NCBI GenBank assembly: GCA_964653145.1
Contig: CAZZCG010000015.1
Coordinates: 19,367 to 83,366, forward strand
Length of the DNA stretch: 64,000 nucleotides
Reading direction: 5' to 3'
DNA from: Pseudocalidococcus sp964653145
Lineage (GTDB): Bacteria; Cyanobacteriota; Cyanobacteriia; Thermosynechococcales; Thermosynechococcaceae
In this document: positions 50,762 to 59,459 of the stretch, one piece after another
Position numbering within the stretch: position 1 is the first letter of the stretch
Layout of the letters: every line of letters begins with the position of its first letter
Program-made: the position numbers and the translations under genes
The notes under the pieces: model-generated
What the model saw: only the letters and a program-made list of their open reading frames with translations
What the model was told of the DNA's origin: nothing
The model's database searches: none

Positions 50762-51541
50762 TCATACGGGGCCAACGGGGGAAATTTCCGGATTTGTGAC
50801 TAGGGGGTGTTTCTTTTGTGATCGGTAAAACAGTAGGGCTGCACCCACCAGGCCACTTCCCGGCACAACGATGATCCCCACCAAGGGAATTAGTAGGCCT
50901 AAAACCTGAGCTAAGCCAAGTCCTTGAATTTCTGGCCAAAGCTGCCGAGTCTGGTGTCGCCGCTGTTTTAGGGTTTCATGATGTTTTTCCAGAAGGTAAT
51001 CAAAGCTCCCTCGCCCAAGAAAGTAACTGTTGATGGTCACCATAAAAAACGGTTGGACAGGGCCCATCAGAAACGACAACACCAAGCAGAGCAATTGCAG
51101 AAGAGTATCCCGGAGAGCAAACCAAGTTCCCAGCAAGCCGTTGGCCAAGTCCCGCCGCCACCCCACCTCCACGGCCCGGCCCGTGAGGATAATTTCCGTT
51201 TGATTGAGGAGGGGGCCTAGAAATGGAATCACCAGCAACGGCAATAGGGCCTGGTAGCCAATTAAGGCCAAAAATAGAGCCACCAAAACCGCAATTACCT
51301 GGCTCAAGGCCTCATAAACCGGCAACCAATCGGAACTCAGCCCCCCACCAAAGGGCAATAACACTGTCCGCACCAGCCAGATACTCCCAGCCATCATCCC
51401 CAGGCCGAGAAGCAAACTTAACCCCGCCGGTAGCACCAAATAGCCCCAAAGTCGATGGCGAGCAATAAACCCCAGGCCCCGGAACCCAGCCCAAAAGCCT
51501 GCCAGGAGGCGAGGGGGAACGGACAAAACCTTAAAAATCAT
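50762..51541 (-). CDS. EI24/CysZ-like membrane protein
   Basis: The 259-residue membrane protein has about five to six hydrophobic helices. Examples are LWGYLVLPAGLSLLLGLGMMAGSIW, VIAVLVALFLALIGYQALLPLLVIPFLGPLL and LLQLLCLVLSFLMGPVQPFFMV. FRGLGFIARHRLWGYLVLPAGLS and the NQTEIILTGR pattern fit the EI24 family (CysZ in E. coli, a sulfate permease-like protein). No sulfate genes are nearby, so the substrate is not assigned. Probably co-transcribed with the DUF2993 gene downstream. Confidence 0.82.
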   Translation of the reverse strand: MIFKVLSVPPRLLAGFWAGFRGLGFIARHRLWGYLVLPAGLSLLLGLGMMAGSIWLVRTVLLPFGGGLSSDWLPVYEALSQVIAVLVALFLALIGYQALLPLLVIPFLGPLLNQTEIILTGRAVEVGWRRDLANGLLGTWFALRDTLLQLLCLVLSFLMGPVQPFFMVTINSYFLGRGSFDYLLEKHHETLKQRRHQTRQLWPEIQGLGLAQVLGLLIPLVGIIVVPGSGLVGAALLFYRSQKKHPLVTNPEISPVGPV

Positions 51542-51573
51542 GACAATAGGGCCAAATTAGCCGGGTTCCATCA

Positions 51574-51894
51574 CTAGGAGGCCAAGGCCACCGCAATCAA
51601 CTCTTGAAGTTCACCCTTTTGGTACAGTTCAATCAAAATATCGGAGCCGCCGACAAACTCCCCATTGATGTACACCTGGGGGATCGTGGGCCAATTGGAA
51701 TATTCTTTAATGCCTTGGCGAATTTCGTAGTCCGAGAGCACGTCAAAGGTTTCAAAGGGAACGCCCAAACTGTTGAGAATTTGCACCGCCGTATTGGAAA
51801 ATCCGCACTGGGGCATTAATTTTGAGCCCTTCATGAAAACCATGACTTTGTTGGTTTTTACCAATTCATCAATGCGTTGTTGCGTATCGACCAT
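51574..51894 (-). CDS. grxD: Monothiol glutaredoxin, CGFS type (Grx4/GrxD family)
   Basis: I chose the ATG at 51894 (MVDTQQRIDELVKTNKVMVF); a longer frame lacks family resemblance. The 106-residue protein has the CGFS active site in LMPQCGFSNTAVQIL, WPTIPQVYINGEFVGGSDI with the cis-Pro and glutathione site, and a normal C-terminus. Such glutaredoxins carry glutathione-bound 2Fe-2S clusters and deliver them to partners. The bolA gene lies immediately upstream on the same strand; BolA-Grx4 complexes share a cluster and sense or traffic iron. Confidence 0.95.
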   Translation of the reverse strand: MVDTQQRIDELVKTNKVMVFMKGSKLMPQCGFSNTAVQILNSLGVPFETFDVLSDYEIRQGIKEYSNWPTIPQVYINGEFVGGSDILIELYQKGELQELIAVALAS

Positions 51895-52019
51895 GGGTAC
51901 ACCTCTAACGGTAGTTGTCTGAGTGAATGCTCTGATTCCAATGTAAAGGAAAGGGTGCGGGGCGATGGCAATCCCCAGGCCGGGAACCCAGTACTTTTCA
52001 ATCCCAACCCTAAAAAGTT

Positions 52020-52283
52020 TTAATTCAGGACCTGAGCTTGGGCAGACCATTCCTCAGGGGTGAAGGTTTTCAGGGCCAGGGCATGAAGTTCATTGGTGGC
52101 CATGACATCCTTGAGACTGCCGTACACCAGTTGATGTTGCTGAACCAAGCGCTTGCCAATAAATGCTTCCGAGACCACCGTGGCCTGGTAATGATCACCC
52201 CCCCCCGTTAAATCCTCGAGGGCAACTTGGGCATCGGGCAATTGACGTTGAATTAAATCGCGCAGTTGTTCAGGGGTTACCAT
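52020..52283 (-). CDS. bolA: BolA family protein
   Basis: This 87-residue protein starts at 52283, preceded by weak ribosome-binding sequence. It reads MVTPEQLRDLIQRQLPDAQV, then TGGGDHYQATVVSEAFIGKRLVQQHQLVYGSLKDVMATNELHALALKTFTPEEW. The conserved His residues and VYGSLKD-H-A pattern are those of BolA/Fra2-type partners of CGFS glutaredoxins. The glutaredoxin gene follows after 125 bases on the same strand, supporting a Fe-S cluster or iron-sensing role. Confidence 0.95.
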   Translation of the reverse strand: MVTPEQLRDLIQRQLPDAQVALEDLTGGGDHYQATVVSEAFIGKRLVQQHQLVYGSLKDVMATNELHALALKTFTPEEWSAQAQVLN

Positions 52284-52344
52284 AGCAATTTTTAGTCGTA
52301 CTAAGAAAGTGAATGAACTGACAAAGTCATGAGTTCGACAAGGC

Positions 52345-53001
52345 CTAGGAATTGGGAGATGGAGCCGGAGCCGGAGTTGGAGTCGGGGGTGAAGCTGGAG
52401 TTGGTGCTGGAGAGGCGGTTTCCGTATTGGGAATGGGAGCACCAATGGGGCCACGGGGGAAGACCACATCCATAAACCCAAGTTCCACTAACTGCTGATA
52501 GGATTTTTGCCCCAATTCCCGAGTCGGGTTTTGACTCCGAATAATTTCAACTAAGAGGGGAATTGCCAGTTCTGGTTGATTGTTGGCCCGATAAACCAAC
52601 GCCAATTGATAGGTGGCTACATCCCGCATTTGGGCTGATTCCAGGGCTTTCCGGCGACTGCTATCGGCGGCGGGGCCATCAATGCCAAGAAAACTGGAAC
52701 TTATGGATTGATAATAGTTAGATAATTGGTTCATGGTGGTGCGGGCTTCGAGGAGCTTCCGGGCAGCCAGAGTCAGGTTTTGGCTACTTACGGCGGCGGC
52801 GGCCTCATCGATCAGGCGTTGCCCCCCAGCGATGGTGTAGGCGGTTCCGGCGGGTAAGGTGGGCGTGACAACTTGGACGTTGGGGGTGTTGCTATTTCCG
52901 CTTGTTTGGGCCAGGCTAGTACCGTTCAATAGCCCCAGACTAACCACCGAGACCAGCATTAACGGACGAACCATCACCTGTGGGTGAAAAAAGGCAACCA
53001 T
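52345..53001 (-). CDS. Exported protein of unknown function with Pro/Thr-rich tail
   Basis: The ATG at 53001 follows AGAGGAA at eight bases. The 218-residue product has a signal peptide (LMLVSVVSLGLLNGTSLAQT, cleavage near residue 31). A helical domain with TPR-like character follows (RLIDEAAAAVSSQNLTLAARKLLEARTTMNQLSNYYQ, and YQLALVYRANNQPELAIPLLVEII). The C-terminal tail is TPASPPTPTPAPAPSPNS, likely surface-exposed or flexible. It lies 61 bases upstream of bolA on the same strand. Confidence 0.8.
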   Translation of the reverse strand: MVAFFHPQVMVRPLMLVSVVSLGLLNGTSLAQTSGNSNTPNVQVVTPTLPAGTAYTIAGGQRLIDEAAAAVSSQNLTLAARKLLEARTTMNQLSNYYQSISSSFLGIDGPAADSSRRKALESAQMRDVATYQLALVYRANNQPELAIPLLVEIIRSQNPTRELGQKSYQQLVELGFMDVVFPRGPIGAPIPNTETASPAPTPASPPTPTPAPAPSPNS

Positions 53002-53166
53002 GTGGAAATTCCTCTACTTAGGATAGAAATAGCCCATTCCGGGACGGGGCCTGGAGGATCATCGGGTATCTTAGCACCTGACCTGGGCGTACTCGTGATC
53101 ATCGCAGCACATTTCCCTAGAATGGTACTTCAATCTCTTCCATCTTAGATTTCCCAGAGGCTAGCC

Positions 53167-54141
53167 GTGCCGTCCTCGAAAGTCACTCCCATCGATGAAA
53201 TCAAGCAACGGCGCAGACAACTGAAAACCCAAAAGCGTTTACGGAGCTTGGCGGCCATTTGGCGAACTGGGGTGCTGATGGGGTTAACGGGGAGTTTGGC
53301 CTGGGGCTTAACCTTACCCGATTGGGTCATCTATCAACCGAGCCAAGTCAAAATTGTCGGCAACCAACTCTTAGGGACCCCAGCGATTCAAGAGCTTTTA
53401 CCCGTTACCTATCCAGAGTCCCTACTACGACTGGATCCTGAGGCGATTATTCGAGGCCTGGGGCAAACCTTACCGGTTCAACGGGTCACCATCGCCCGCC
53501 AGCTATTTCCCCCCACCTTGATTGTTGGGATTAACGAACGGTTGCCAGTAGCCATGGTTGTCTGTGATCGGTGTGTGGTCAACAGTCCTGCCAAAATTTC
53601 CCAAGGCCCTGCAAGTCTCTGGATGATCGATGCCCAAGGGCAAGTCGCACCCCGCACCAGCTATGACAATAGTCAACTCCAACCCCAGGCCGAGTACCCG
53701 AAAATCCTCGGTTATTTTGTCCCGCAAGCTGGGGGTAGCGCGAACACCTGGGAAATTGGTCCGGAACGTCAACGCCAGTGGCAAACCCTTTACCCGCTAC
53801 TCACAACCGCCGATGTCGGGCTTTCACAAATTGATTGGCGCAACTCAGAAAATCTAATTTTGCAAACGCGCTTGGGACGGGTTTATCTGGGAGCCTACAG
53901 TGAGCGACTACCGACCCAACTGGCGGCCCTCAAACGCTTACAACAGCTACCGCAGTATTTAAACCCGCAGCAACTGGTGCACATCGATCTAGTCAATCCC
54001 GATGAACCTTTACTGCAAATGAAAACCGCAGTGATTCGCCCCAATGCCACCAATCCTGGTAACACCTCCACCCCCACCAGTCCATCGCCCCGTCCCAATG
54101 CACCTGCGTCTCCATCTCCCAGTCCAACCGCTGAACCGTGA
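53167..54141 (+). CDS. ftsQ: Cell division protein FtsQ
   Basis: The gene starts with GTG. The 324-residue product has a cytosolic basic segment (DEIKQRRRQLKTQKRLRS), one membrane helix (GVLMGLTGSLAWGLTLPDW) and a POTRA domain (VKIVGNQLLGTPAIQELLPVTYPESLLRLDPEAI). A beta domain follows (FPPTLIVGINERLPVAMVV). FtsQ bridges early and late divisome proteins. The C-terminus is a long Pro/Ser/Thr-rich tail (TSTPTSPSPRPNAPASPSPSPTAEP). No ftsZ lies downstream; rpe converges after 23 bases. Confidence 0.93.
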   Translation: MPSSKVTPIDEIKQRRRQLKTQKRLRSLAAIWRTGVLMGLTGSLAWGLTLPDWVIYQPSQVKIVGNQLLGTPAIQELLPVTYPESLLRLDPEAIIRGLGQTLPVQRVTIARQLFPPTLIVGINERLPVAMVVCDRCVVNSPAKISQGPASLWMIDAQGQVAPRTSYDNSQLQPQAEYPKILGYFVPQAGGSANTWEIGPERQRQWQTLYPLLTTADVGLSQIDWRNSENLILQTRLGRVYLGAYSERLPTQLAALKRLQQLPQYLNPQQLVHIDLVNPDEPLLQMKTAVIRPNATNPGNTSTPTSPSPRPNAPASPSPSPTAEP

Positions 54142-54164
54142 TGAACTTCCAGCAGAAGAATCCC

Positions 54165-54872
54165 CTAGGCCGTCACTAGCTCAGGGGTGGGGCGTTTGCT
54201 ATGGCGAATTCCCTCAATGGCCTGGGCATAGTCCTTCGCTTTAAACACCGCAGATCCGGCCACAATCGCATTGGCCCCGGCTTCGAGTACCTGCCAGGTA
54301 TTGTCTCCTTTCAGGCCGCCGTCCACCTCAATCCAGGGATCCAGGCCCCGCTCGTCACAGATAGCCCGCAACTTCCGGATTTTTGGCAGGATTTCTGGGA
54401 TAAATTTTTGCCCACCAAACCCTGGATTCACACTCATAATCAGGACTAAATCGCAAAGCTCCAGAACGTACTCAATCAGTTCCAAGGGAGTTGAGGGGTT
54501 TAAGACCACCCCGGCCTGTTTGCCCAATTCCCGAATTTGACCCAGCGTCCGGTGCAGATGGGGGGAGGCATTGTGTTCAGCATGAACAGAGATAATATCA
54601 GCCCCAGCCTTGGCGAAGTCCGCCACATATTTTTCTGGCTCGACAATCATCAAATGCACATCCAAAGGCTTTTGGGTGACGGGGCGAATCGCTTCGACAA
54701 TTAATGGGCCAATCGTAATATTGGGAACAAACCGTCCGTCCATGACATCCACATGGATCCAATCAGCCCCAGCGGCGTCCACAGCCCGAATTTCCTCCCC
54801 CAGACGACTAAAATCAGCAGAAAGAATTGATGGGGCAATGACCACTGATTTGGACGAACGATTCAGGTTCAT
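54165..54872 (-). CDS. rpe: Ribulose-phosphate 3-epimerase
   Basis: This 235-residue TIM-barrel enzyme converts ribulose-5-phosphate to xylulose-5-phosphate in the Calvin and pentose phosphate cycles. Metal and catalytic residues appear in VVIAPSILSADFSRLGEEI, DWIHVDVMDGRFVPNITIG, LDVHLMI, VNPGFGGQKFI and EVDGGLKGDN. The length and motifs are normal. It stands alone, converging on ftsQ. Confidence 0.97.
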   Translation of the reverse strand: MNLNRSSKSVVIAPSILSADFSRLGEEIRAVDAAGADWIHVDVMDGRFVPNITIGPLIVEAIRPVTQKPLDVHLMIVEPEKYVADFAKAGADIISVHAEHNASPHLHRTLGQIRELGKQAGVVLNPSTPLELIEYVLELCDLVLIMSVNPGFGGQKFIPEILPKIRKLRAICDERGLDPWIEVDGGLKGDNTWQVLEAGANAIVAGSAVFKAKDYAQAIEGIRHSKRPTPELVTA

Positions 54873-54953
54873 AGGGCGAGTGTTCCCGGATATCTTAAGA
54901 ATTTTTTCAGAATGCTTCGATTCTACCCTGGCTGTTCTCCCTGGGCAATTGCC

Positions 54954-56312
54954 TCAGTGGCTGCGAGTTCTGATGCCATAGCTGCTCAAGTCCCAAGGTT
55001 CTTCCCCTCGGTTGCCATGATCTGGAGCCAGGAGATAGGCCGAAGCCCCAACCCCCGCTTCTGTCTCTTTTTCCCGCTCCCCCAGCAATCCCATGACTTG
55101 GGCCATCTCCTCCAGCAACTCGTTGCCCGGCCCCCAGGTTCCCGAGAGTGAATCCGCATCTAAGTTCATCAGCTCGAGAAAATGTCGTTCATTGAGGATG
55201 TTGTTCAAGACGGCTTTCAGTTGGAGTACGGTTTTATCCGCGTGATAATGGCGATCTTTCCAATGTTGAATAGCCGTTTCCTGTTCCCGGGCCTGTTGAG
55301 CCTGATGGAGAATTTGCTCCTGCATTTCTGCCACCTGTTGTTCCAGCTTGTTAATCCGCACCTGTTGCTGAATGGCGTGTTCTTCAACTTCTTGGGCATG
55401 GTGTTGGAGCTTGGCCTGCTGAAGTCGTTGGGTTGCATATTCCGCTTCGAGCCCTTGAATTTTGTTTTGGGCCGCCAGGAGATTTTGACTTAGGCGTTGA
55501 ATGACTTGATTTTTGTTCGAATCACTCCCCTGGGCCTGCTGGAGGGCGGAAATAATGTCCTGCTGGGCGGTGACAACCTGGGCTGAACGGTGCAGTCGGG
55601 CTTCAAATTCACTGATGCTTTGTTGTCGCTCTTGAACCTGGGCTTCCAATTGCGTAATTCGGTACTGCAACAGCTTGATTTGATCCTGATTAGGGCGCAG
55701 TTGGGTTTGCAGGTGTTGAAGCTCCTCTTGCCGTTGCTGGAGTTGGGTTTGAGTTTCCGCAAGGGCTAGATTCTGGGCCTGGTAGGCTTGATGGAGTTGC
55801 TGAAGGTGTTGATTGAGTTTCTCGTGACTGGCCTGTAGCTCTTGGAATTGGGCCTGAGTGGTTTGATGTTGGGCTAATTGTTGTTTGAGGCTGAGGATGG
55901 CCTGTTGTTGGATTTGGGCGGTTTCTTCCGTTCGAGCCAGAATATCCTCTAAAAATTGCTGCTCTACCAACTGCTGCTTAAGCTCTTCAATGTAGACCTG
56001 ACATTGATCCAAAGCTTGCTCGAGTTGGGTTACACGCGAGGGTCGATTATTTGAACTGGAGATCGGGGTCTCAGATGTGGTTTCCCCTGAGGGTTCTGCA
56101 GCGGGGTTGAACTGGCCTAGAGCGATTGTATCTGTGGCCTGTGTATCTGTGGCCTGGGAGGGCTCAGGGTTGGGGCCTCGGGAGAAGATCGTAGGGGTAG
56201 GGCGGGCCCAATGATCTCCATCAGTTATTTCAGCGAGTGGTGTGGTCGGAATGCTCCAAGGTAACTCCAATTGGGCTGGGGCGGAAGTCAGTGAGGGAGT
56301 CGCCTCGTCCAT
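54954..56312 (-). CDS. Long coiled-coil protein of unknown function
   Basis: The ATG at 56312 (MDEATPSLTSAPAQLELPW) gives 452 residues. The first 110 residues are acidic and disordered. Residues about 115-385 form a continuous Gln/Glu-rich coiled coil (EQALDQCQVYIEELKQQLVEQQFLEDIL, LQQRQEELQHLQTQL, NKIQGLEAEYATQRLQQAK). The last 60 residues carry LERELLEEMAQVMGLLGE-like helices. It has no membrane segment. Such proteins may be scaffolds in cell division or thylakoid organisation, but no family is recognised. It is divergent from the HutX-like gene. Confidence 0.8.
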   Translation of the reverse strand: MDEATPSLTSAPAQLELPWSIPTTPLAEITDGDHWARPTPTIFSRGPNPEPSQATDTQATDTIALGQFNPAAEPSGETTSETPISSSNNRPSRVTQLEQALDQCQVYIEELKQQLVEQQFLEDILARTEETAQIQQQAILSLKQQLAQHQTTQAQFQELQASHEKLNQHLQQLHQAYQAQNLALAETQTQLQQRQEELQHLQTQLRPNQDQIKLLQYRITQLEAQVQERQQSISEFEARLHRSAQVVTAQQDIISALQQAQGSDSNKNQVIQRLSQNLLAAQNKIQGLEAEYATQRLQQAKLQHHAQEVEEHAIQQQVRINKLEQQVAEMQEQILHQAQQAREQETAIQHWKDRHYHADKTVLQLKAVLNNILNERHFLELMNLDADSLSGTWGPGNELLEEMAQVMGLLGEREKETEAGVGASAYLLAPDHGNRGEEPWDLSSYGIRTRSH

Positions 56313-56428
56313 AAATCTAAAAATACCTACTTTTAAAAAGCCTATGCCAAACGGTGGTTCGATCCATTTTAGACGGATTAAACTGATGGGTTCCCATTTC
56401 CTTGGCGGCCGTACATCCAAATGTAACA

Positions 56429-56878
56429 ATGAAAGCGACTGAATTTCTGCCCCTTGACGAAACCCATCCGATGCCAAAATCCTTACCTGATTTCCTTGCC
56501 GACTGTGCCAGCCTAGGACGATTACGGTTGATCGTGACCAATGAAGTAGCAGTCTTGGAAGTACAAACTCCCCTAGAAAAGATTTTTTACGCAGATTTGC
56601 CCCAAGGTCGTTACGCTAACATGCACGCTGGGGATTTTGAGTTTCATTTGAATATGGATAAAATCACCCGGGTCAAATTTGAAACAGCCCAGGCCAAGCG
56701 GGGTAATTTTCCCACCTATGCCATCCGCTTTTTGACTGCTGACGATAAACCGGCCCTGAGTGCGTTTTTACAGTGGGGCAAACCTGGGGAATATGGAGAG
56801 GGACAAGTCCAGGCCTGGGAAACCCTACGCAATACCTACGGTGAAATTTGGGAGCTTCCTGGTGAGGCATCTGCTTGA
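56429..56878 (+). CDS. ChuX/HutX-like heme-utilisation family protein
   Basis: The ATG at 56429 gives 149 residues; another ATG at 56471 is possible, and neither has a strong ribosome-binding site. The core LPDFLADCASLGRLRLIVTNEVAVLEVQTPLEKIFYADLPQGRYANMHAGDFEFHLNMDKITRVKFE resembles the ChuX/HutX fold, which binds heme. Cyanobacterial members are conserved but lack proven heme uptake context. No heme genes are adjacent. The assignment to the family is by eye. Confidence 0.7.
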   Translation: MKATEFLPLDETHPMPKSLPDFLADCASLGRLRLIVTNEVAVLEVQTPLEKIFYADLPQGRYANMHAGDFEFHLNMDKITRVKFETAQAKRGNFPTYAIRFLTADDKPALSAFLQWGKPGEYGEGQVQAWETLRNTYGEIWELPGEASA

Positions 56879-56941
56879 TCGGCGTGTAATAGTCGCTGAG
56901 TTTATTCGTTAATTTTTTTGGATATATAAAAAGGAAAGGTT

Positions 56942-58348
56942 CTAGGGAGTATCTGGCTCAACTGGTGGGGAGTTAATCACAATTTGAATTTGATCCAAGC
57001 GGGGCCCATCGCAGGAAATTACGGTTATTTCCACCGATCCCCAGGCCAGGGTTTCGCCAACATCTGGAACTTTCTGGAATTGATAGAATAAAAATCCCCC
57101 CAGGGTTTGGTAGTCATCTCCCACGGGCAAAGTTAGGTCTAAGCGCTCGTTAACCTCCTCTAAATCGGTCTGGGCCTGGACTAAGTAGGTGCGAGCATCC
57201 AGTGAACGAATTGCTGGAATTGGAGCATCATCGGACTCATGGCCGCCAATAATTTCGTTAATCACATCCTTAAGGGTGACCAGGCCCGCAGTTCCCCGCG
57301 ATTCTGCCTCTCGAATCATGACCATACTTAACCGATATCGTTGCATTAAGGGCAGCAAATCCCCCAGGTGGGTTCCTTCCGGGACAAACCAAACCGGCCG
57401 CACCCAGGGCAAGACCCGAGTCTCTGGGGTTAATTCTCCAGAAGCTAAAGCTGCAGCCAAATCCTTAAAGGCTAAAACTCCCCGCACAGAGTCCAGGGAC
57501 TCCCGCATAACTGGAAAATAGGAATGCCCAGTTTCGGCGATGGTCACCAGGACATCCGCCAGGGTCACAGTGTCGGGTAAGGCCGCTATTTGGGTACGCG
57601 GGATCATCACCTCCTCCACCAGGACATCACCAAAGGCAAAAACATTGGTTAGGAGTTCCCGTTCATCTTCCTCCAGGCCACTGGATTCTTCCGAGCGAAT
57701 CAAAAGTTCTAATTCCTCTGGGGTGACTTGGTAAGACAACAGGATGTCATGGTTCCCCAGGCCAAAAAGATGTAAGAGAGTCCGAGTAGAAGCACTCAGG
57801 AGCCAGATCACAGGTTTAGCCAAACGGGCAATCAACAGACTGGTCGGGCCAAGGGCGCGGGCCAACTGTTCCGGAAATCGTAGGGCCAAGCTTTTAGGGA
57901 CTAATTCGCCAAGCACAATTTGTAGGTAGGCCGTCAGGAGAAACGCGAACGAAATGGCAACGGAATGGCTCCAGAGGGGGGCTTGTCTTGGCAGGAACGG
58001 AATAGCCCCAATCAATTGGGCCACTAGGGGGGCCATCGTCACTTCCCCAATCCAGCCCAGACTCAAGCAGGCCAAACTTATCCCAAGTTGTGTGGTGGAC
58101 AACAGCCGCTCCAGCCGTTGTTGGAGAACTTGGACTTGTTTAGCTCCACCATCTCCCTGGGCCACCAGTTGCTCAATCCGGGTGCGACGAACATTGACAA
58201 TGGAAAACTCCGCCAGGACAAAGAACGCATTCACCCCCAGCAAAGCCACAATTGAAAGAATCCGCCAGCCCAGGCCAGGCTCTAAAGGTGCAGCCAATGC
58301 CAGTTCAAAAATCCCAGGCCCGGGATGTCCCAAAAATAGTGACAGCAT
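56942..58348 (-). CDS. CNNM/CorC family protein (DUF21 and CBS domains)
   Basis: The 468-residue protein has an N-terminal DUF21 membrane domain with about four helices (ILSIVALLGVNAFFVLAEFSIVNVRRTRIEQL, LGELVPKSLALRFPEQLA). Two CBS domains follow (VEEVMIPRTQIAALPDTVTLADVL and LLPLMQRYRLSMVMIREAESRGTAGLVTLKDVINEIIG), and then a CorC/HlyC C-terminal domain (YLVQAQTDLEEVNERLDLTLP). Family members are linked to Mg2+/Co2+ efflux. Its start overlaps the stop of the upstream exported protein by one base, so they are translationally coupled. Confidence 0.92.
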   Translation of the reverse strand: MLSLFLGHPGPGIFELALAAPLEPGLGWRILSIVALLGVNAFFVLAEFSIVNVRRTRIEQLVAQGDGGAKQVQVLQQRLERLLSTTQLGISLACLSLGWIGEVTMAPLVAQLIGAIPFLPRQAPLWSHSVAISFAFLLTAYLQIVLGELVPKSLALRFPEQLARALGPTSLLIARLAKPVIWLLSASTRTLLHLFGLGNHDILLSYQVTPEELELLIRSEESSGLEEDERELLTNVFAFGDVLVEEVMIPRTQIAALPDTVTLADVLVTIAETGHSYFPVMRESLDSVRGVLAFKDLAAALASGELTPETRVLPWVRPVWFVPEGTHLGDLLPLMQRYRLSMVMIREAESRGTAGLVTLKDVINEIIGGHESDDAPIPAIRSLDARTYLVQAQTDLEEVNERLDLTLPVGDDYQTLGGFLFYQFQKVPDVGETLAWGSVEITVISCDGPRLDQIQIVINSPPVEPDTP

Positions 58349-59022
58349 TAGGGTTGAGCGGGAATGTCCTGAATTTTGAGCTGAATATCTTGATTGGGAA
58401 AATCCGAGAGGGACAAGTTCAGGGACTTCACGTCATCCAAACTTGTAAGGGGAATGGCCACTGTGCCAGTAAAAGTCTCACTCTCAGCTGGGAGTTCTGT
58501 GGGCAGCCCTTGGGTAATGGCAATAAGGGGGGTACCCGAGTCGCTGGTGACATCAAGGAATGTGTAGATGAATTGCAAGCTAGAAACACTGTCATTCGTT
58601 AAGCTCACCTCTAGGACTAGGTTTCCATCAGCTATTTCCGCAGAGTTTACGGCCATGTGTACCCCTTGCATTGATGTCTCTTTCGGGAAGCCAGCAATGG
58701 GGGTTGATTCCGGGGCCGGGGTTTCCTCTGGCGTCTCTGCTGGGGTGGGGGTTGGCGTTGGGGTCGAAGTTGTCTGCCCCTGAATTACTCGTTCTACTTG
58801 GGCGATAATATCAGACTCTTTCAGCAAGGCCTGGCGCTGACCTAAGTCTTGAGCATTGCTACTGAAATCTCCCAAAATTGGGTTAACTACGGGCTGGGTC
58901 ACTCCACGCAGCGATTCACGCCCAAATAAATAGCCGCCAAAGGCACTGAGTCCACCAGCCATGAACATGATGCCCAGGAGCACCACACTCAGTTGTACCC
59001 GGGGACTAATCCGAATCGCCAT
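58348..59022 (-). CDS. Membrane-anchored protein with Thr/Pro-rich linker
   Basis: This 224-residue protein has one N-terminal membrane helix (VQLSVVLLGIMFMAGGLSAFGGYLFG). A helical part and a Thr/Pro/Glu linker follow (TSTPTPTPTPAETPEETPAPE). The C-terminal beta domain of about 110 residues (VHMAVNSAEIADGNLVLEVSLTNDSVSSLQFIYTFLDV) resembles small extracytoplasmic immunoglobulin-like domains. Its stop is fused with the start of the CorC-type gene (TAATG). A shared role at the membrane is plausible, function unknown. Confidence 0.75.
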   Translation of the reverse strand: MAIRISPRVQLSVVLLGIMFMAGGLSAFGGYLFGRESLRGVTQPVVNPILGDFSSNAQDLGQRQALLKESDIIAQVERVIQGQTTSTPTPTPTPAETPEETPAPESTPIAGFPKETSMQGVHMAVNSAEIADGNLVLEVSLTNDSVSSLQFIYTFLDVTSDSGTPLIAITQGLPTELPAESETFTGTVAIPLTSLDDVKSLNLSLSDFPNQDIQLKIQDIPAQP

Positions 59023-59150
59023 ATTTGCCCAACGTTACCTAACAAGGTGAAAAAATCAACACCGAAAACCGACTAAAATAGCCAATGCAAGGGATTAGGG
59101 TGACAAATTTTCATGGATGTTTGTCCTGACTCCTAACTGCAACTTCATTT

Positions 59151-59223
59151 CCAGGGTTGGCCGAGCGGATGAGGCAGCGAACTCATAATTCGCCTTAGGC
59201 AGGTTCAACTCCTGCACCCTGGA
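59151..59223 (+). tRNA. tRNA with CAU anticodon, probably tRNA-Ile2 (lysidine type)
   Basis: The acceptor stem CCAGGGT/ACCCTGG, D-stem GCC/GGC, anticodon stem GCGAA/TTCGC with loop CTCATAA, and T-stem GCAGG/CCTGC with loop TTCAACT give a complete 73-base cloverleaf. The anticodon is CAT. C1-G72 pairing excludes initiator tRNA. The loop CTCATAA is like chloroplast trnI-CAU, whose C34 is changed to lysidine by TilS, more than like elongator tRNA-Met. The choice between Ile2 and Met is not certain from sequence alone. Confidence 0.9.
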
Positions 59224-59249
59224 CTTTCTCGCCGACGGTTTACCCACGA

Positions 59250-59342
59250 CTAAATCAGTTTGATCAGCCGTAGTCCATAGAACAGACTGATCGCAATTCC
59301 CAAGGCACCGCCAACCCAAAGACCGTATGCTACCAATTCCAT
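59250..59342 (-). CDS. petL: Cytochrome b6f complex subunit PetL
   Basis: This 30-residue protein, MELVAYGLWVGGALGIAISL followed by FYGLRLIKLI, is a single membrane helix. Its end GIAxxxxxxxxxIKLI matches the C-terminal pattern of cyanobacterial PetL as I remember it. PetL stabilises the cytochrome b6f complex in the thylakoid. TAGGAGAAC lies about nine bases before the ATG, supporting expression. It lies between the tRNA and hrcA. Confidence 0.75.
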   Translation of the reverse strand: MELVAYGLWVGGALGIAISLFYGLRLIKLI

Positions 59343-59459
59343 AGTTATGTTCTCCTAAATCAACCTACTAGCAAAATTAAGCACAAGTGATTAAAACTTA
59401 ACATCCTCAGGCTAATTACGGATACCCGGCCACGTTTATCCCCTCGAGTAACTCACGAC

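Noticed and set aside
59151..59223. tRNA-CAU read as initiator tRNA-fMet
   Set aside because: Position 1-72 is a C-G pair and the anticodon stem lacks the three G-C pairs of initiator tRNAs.
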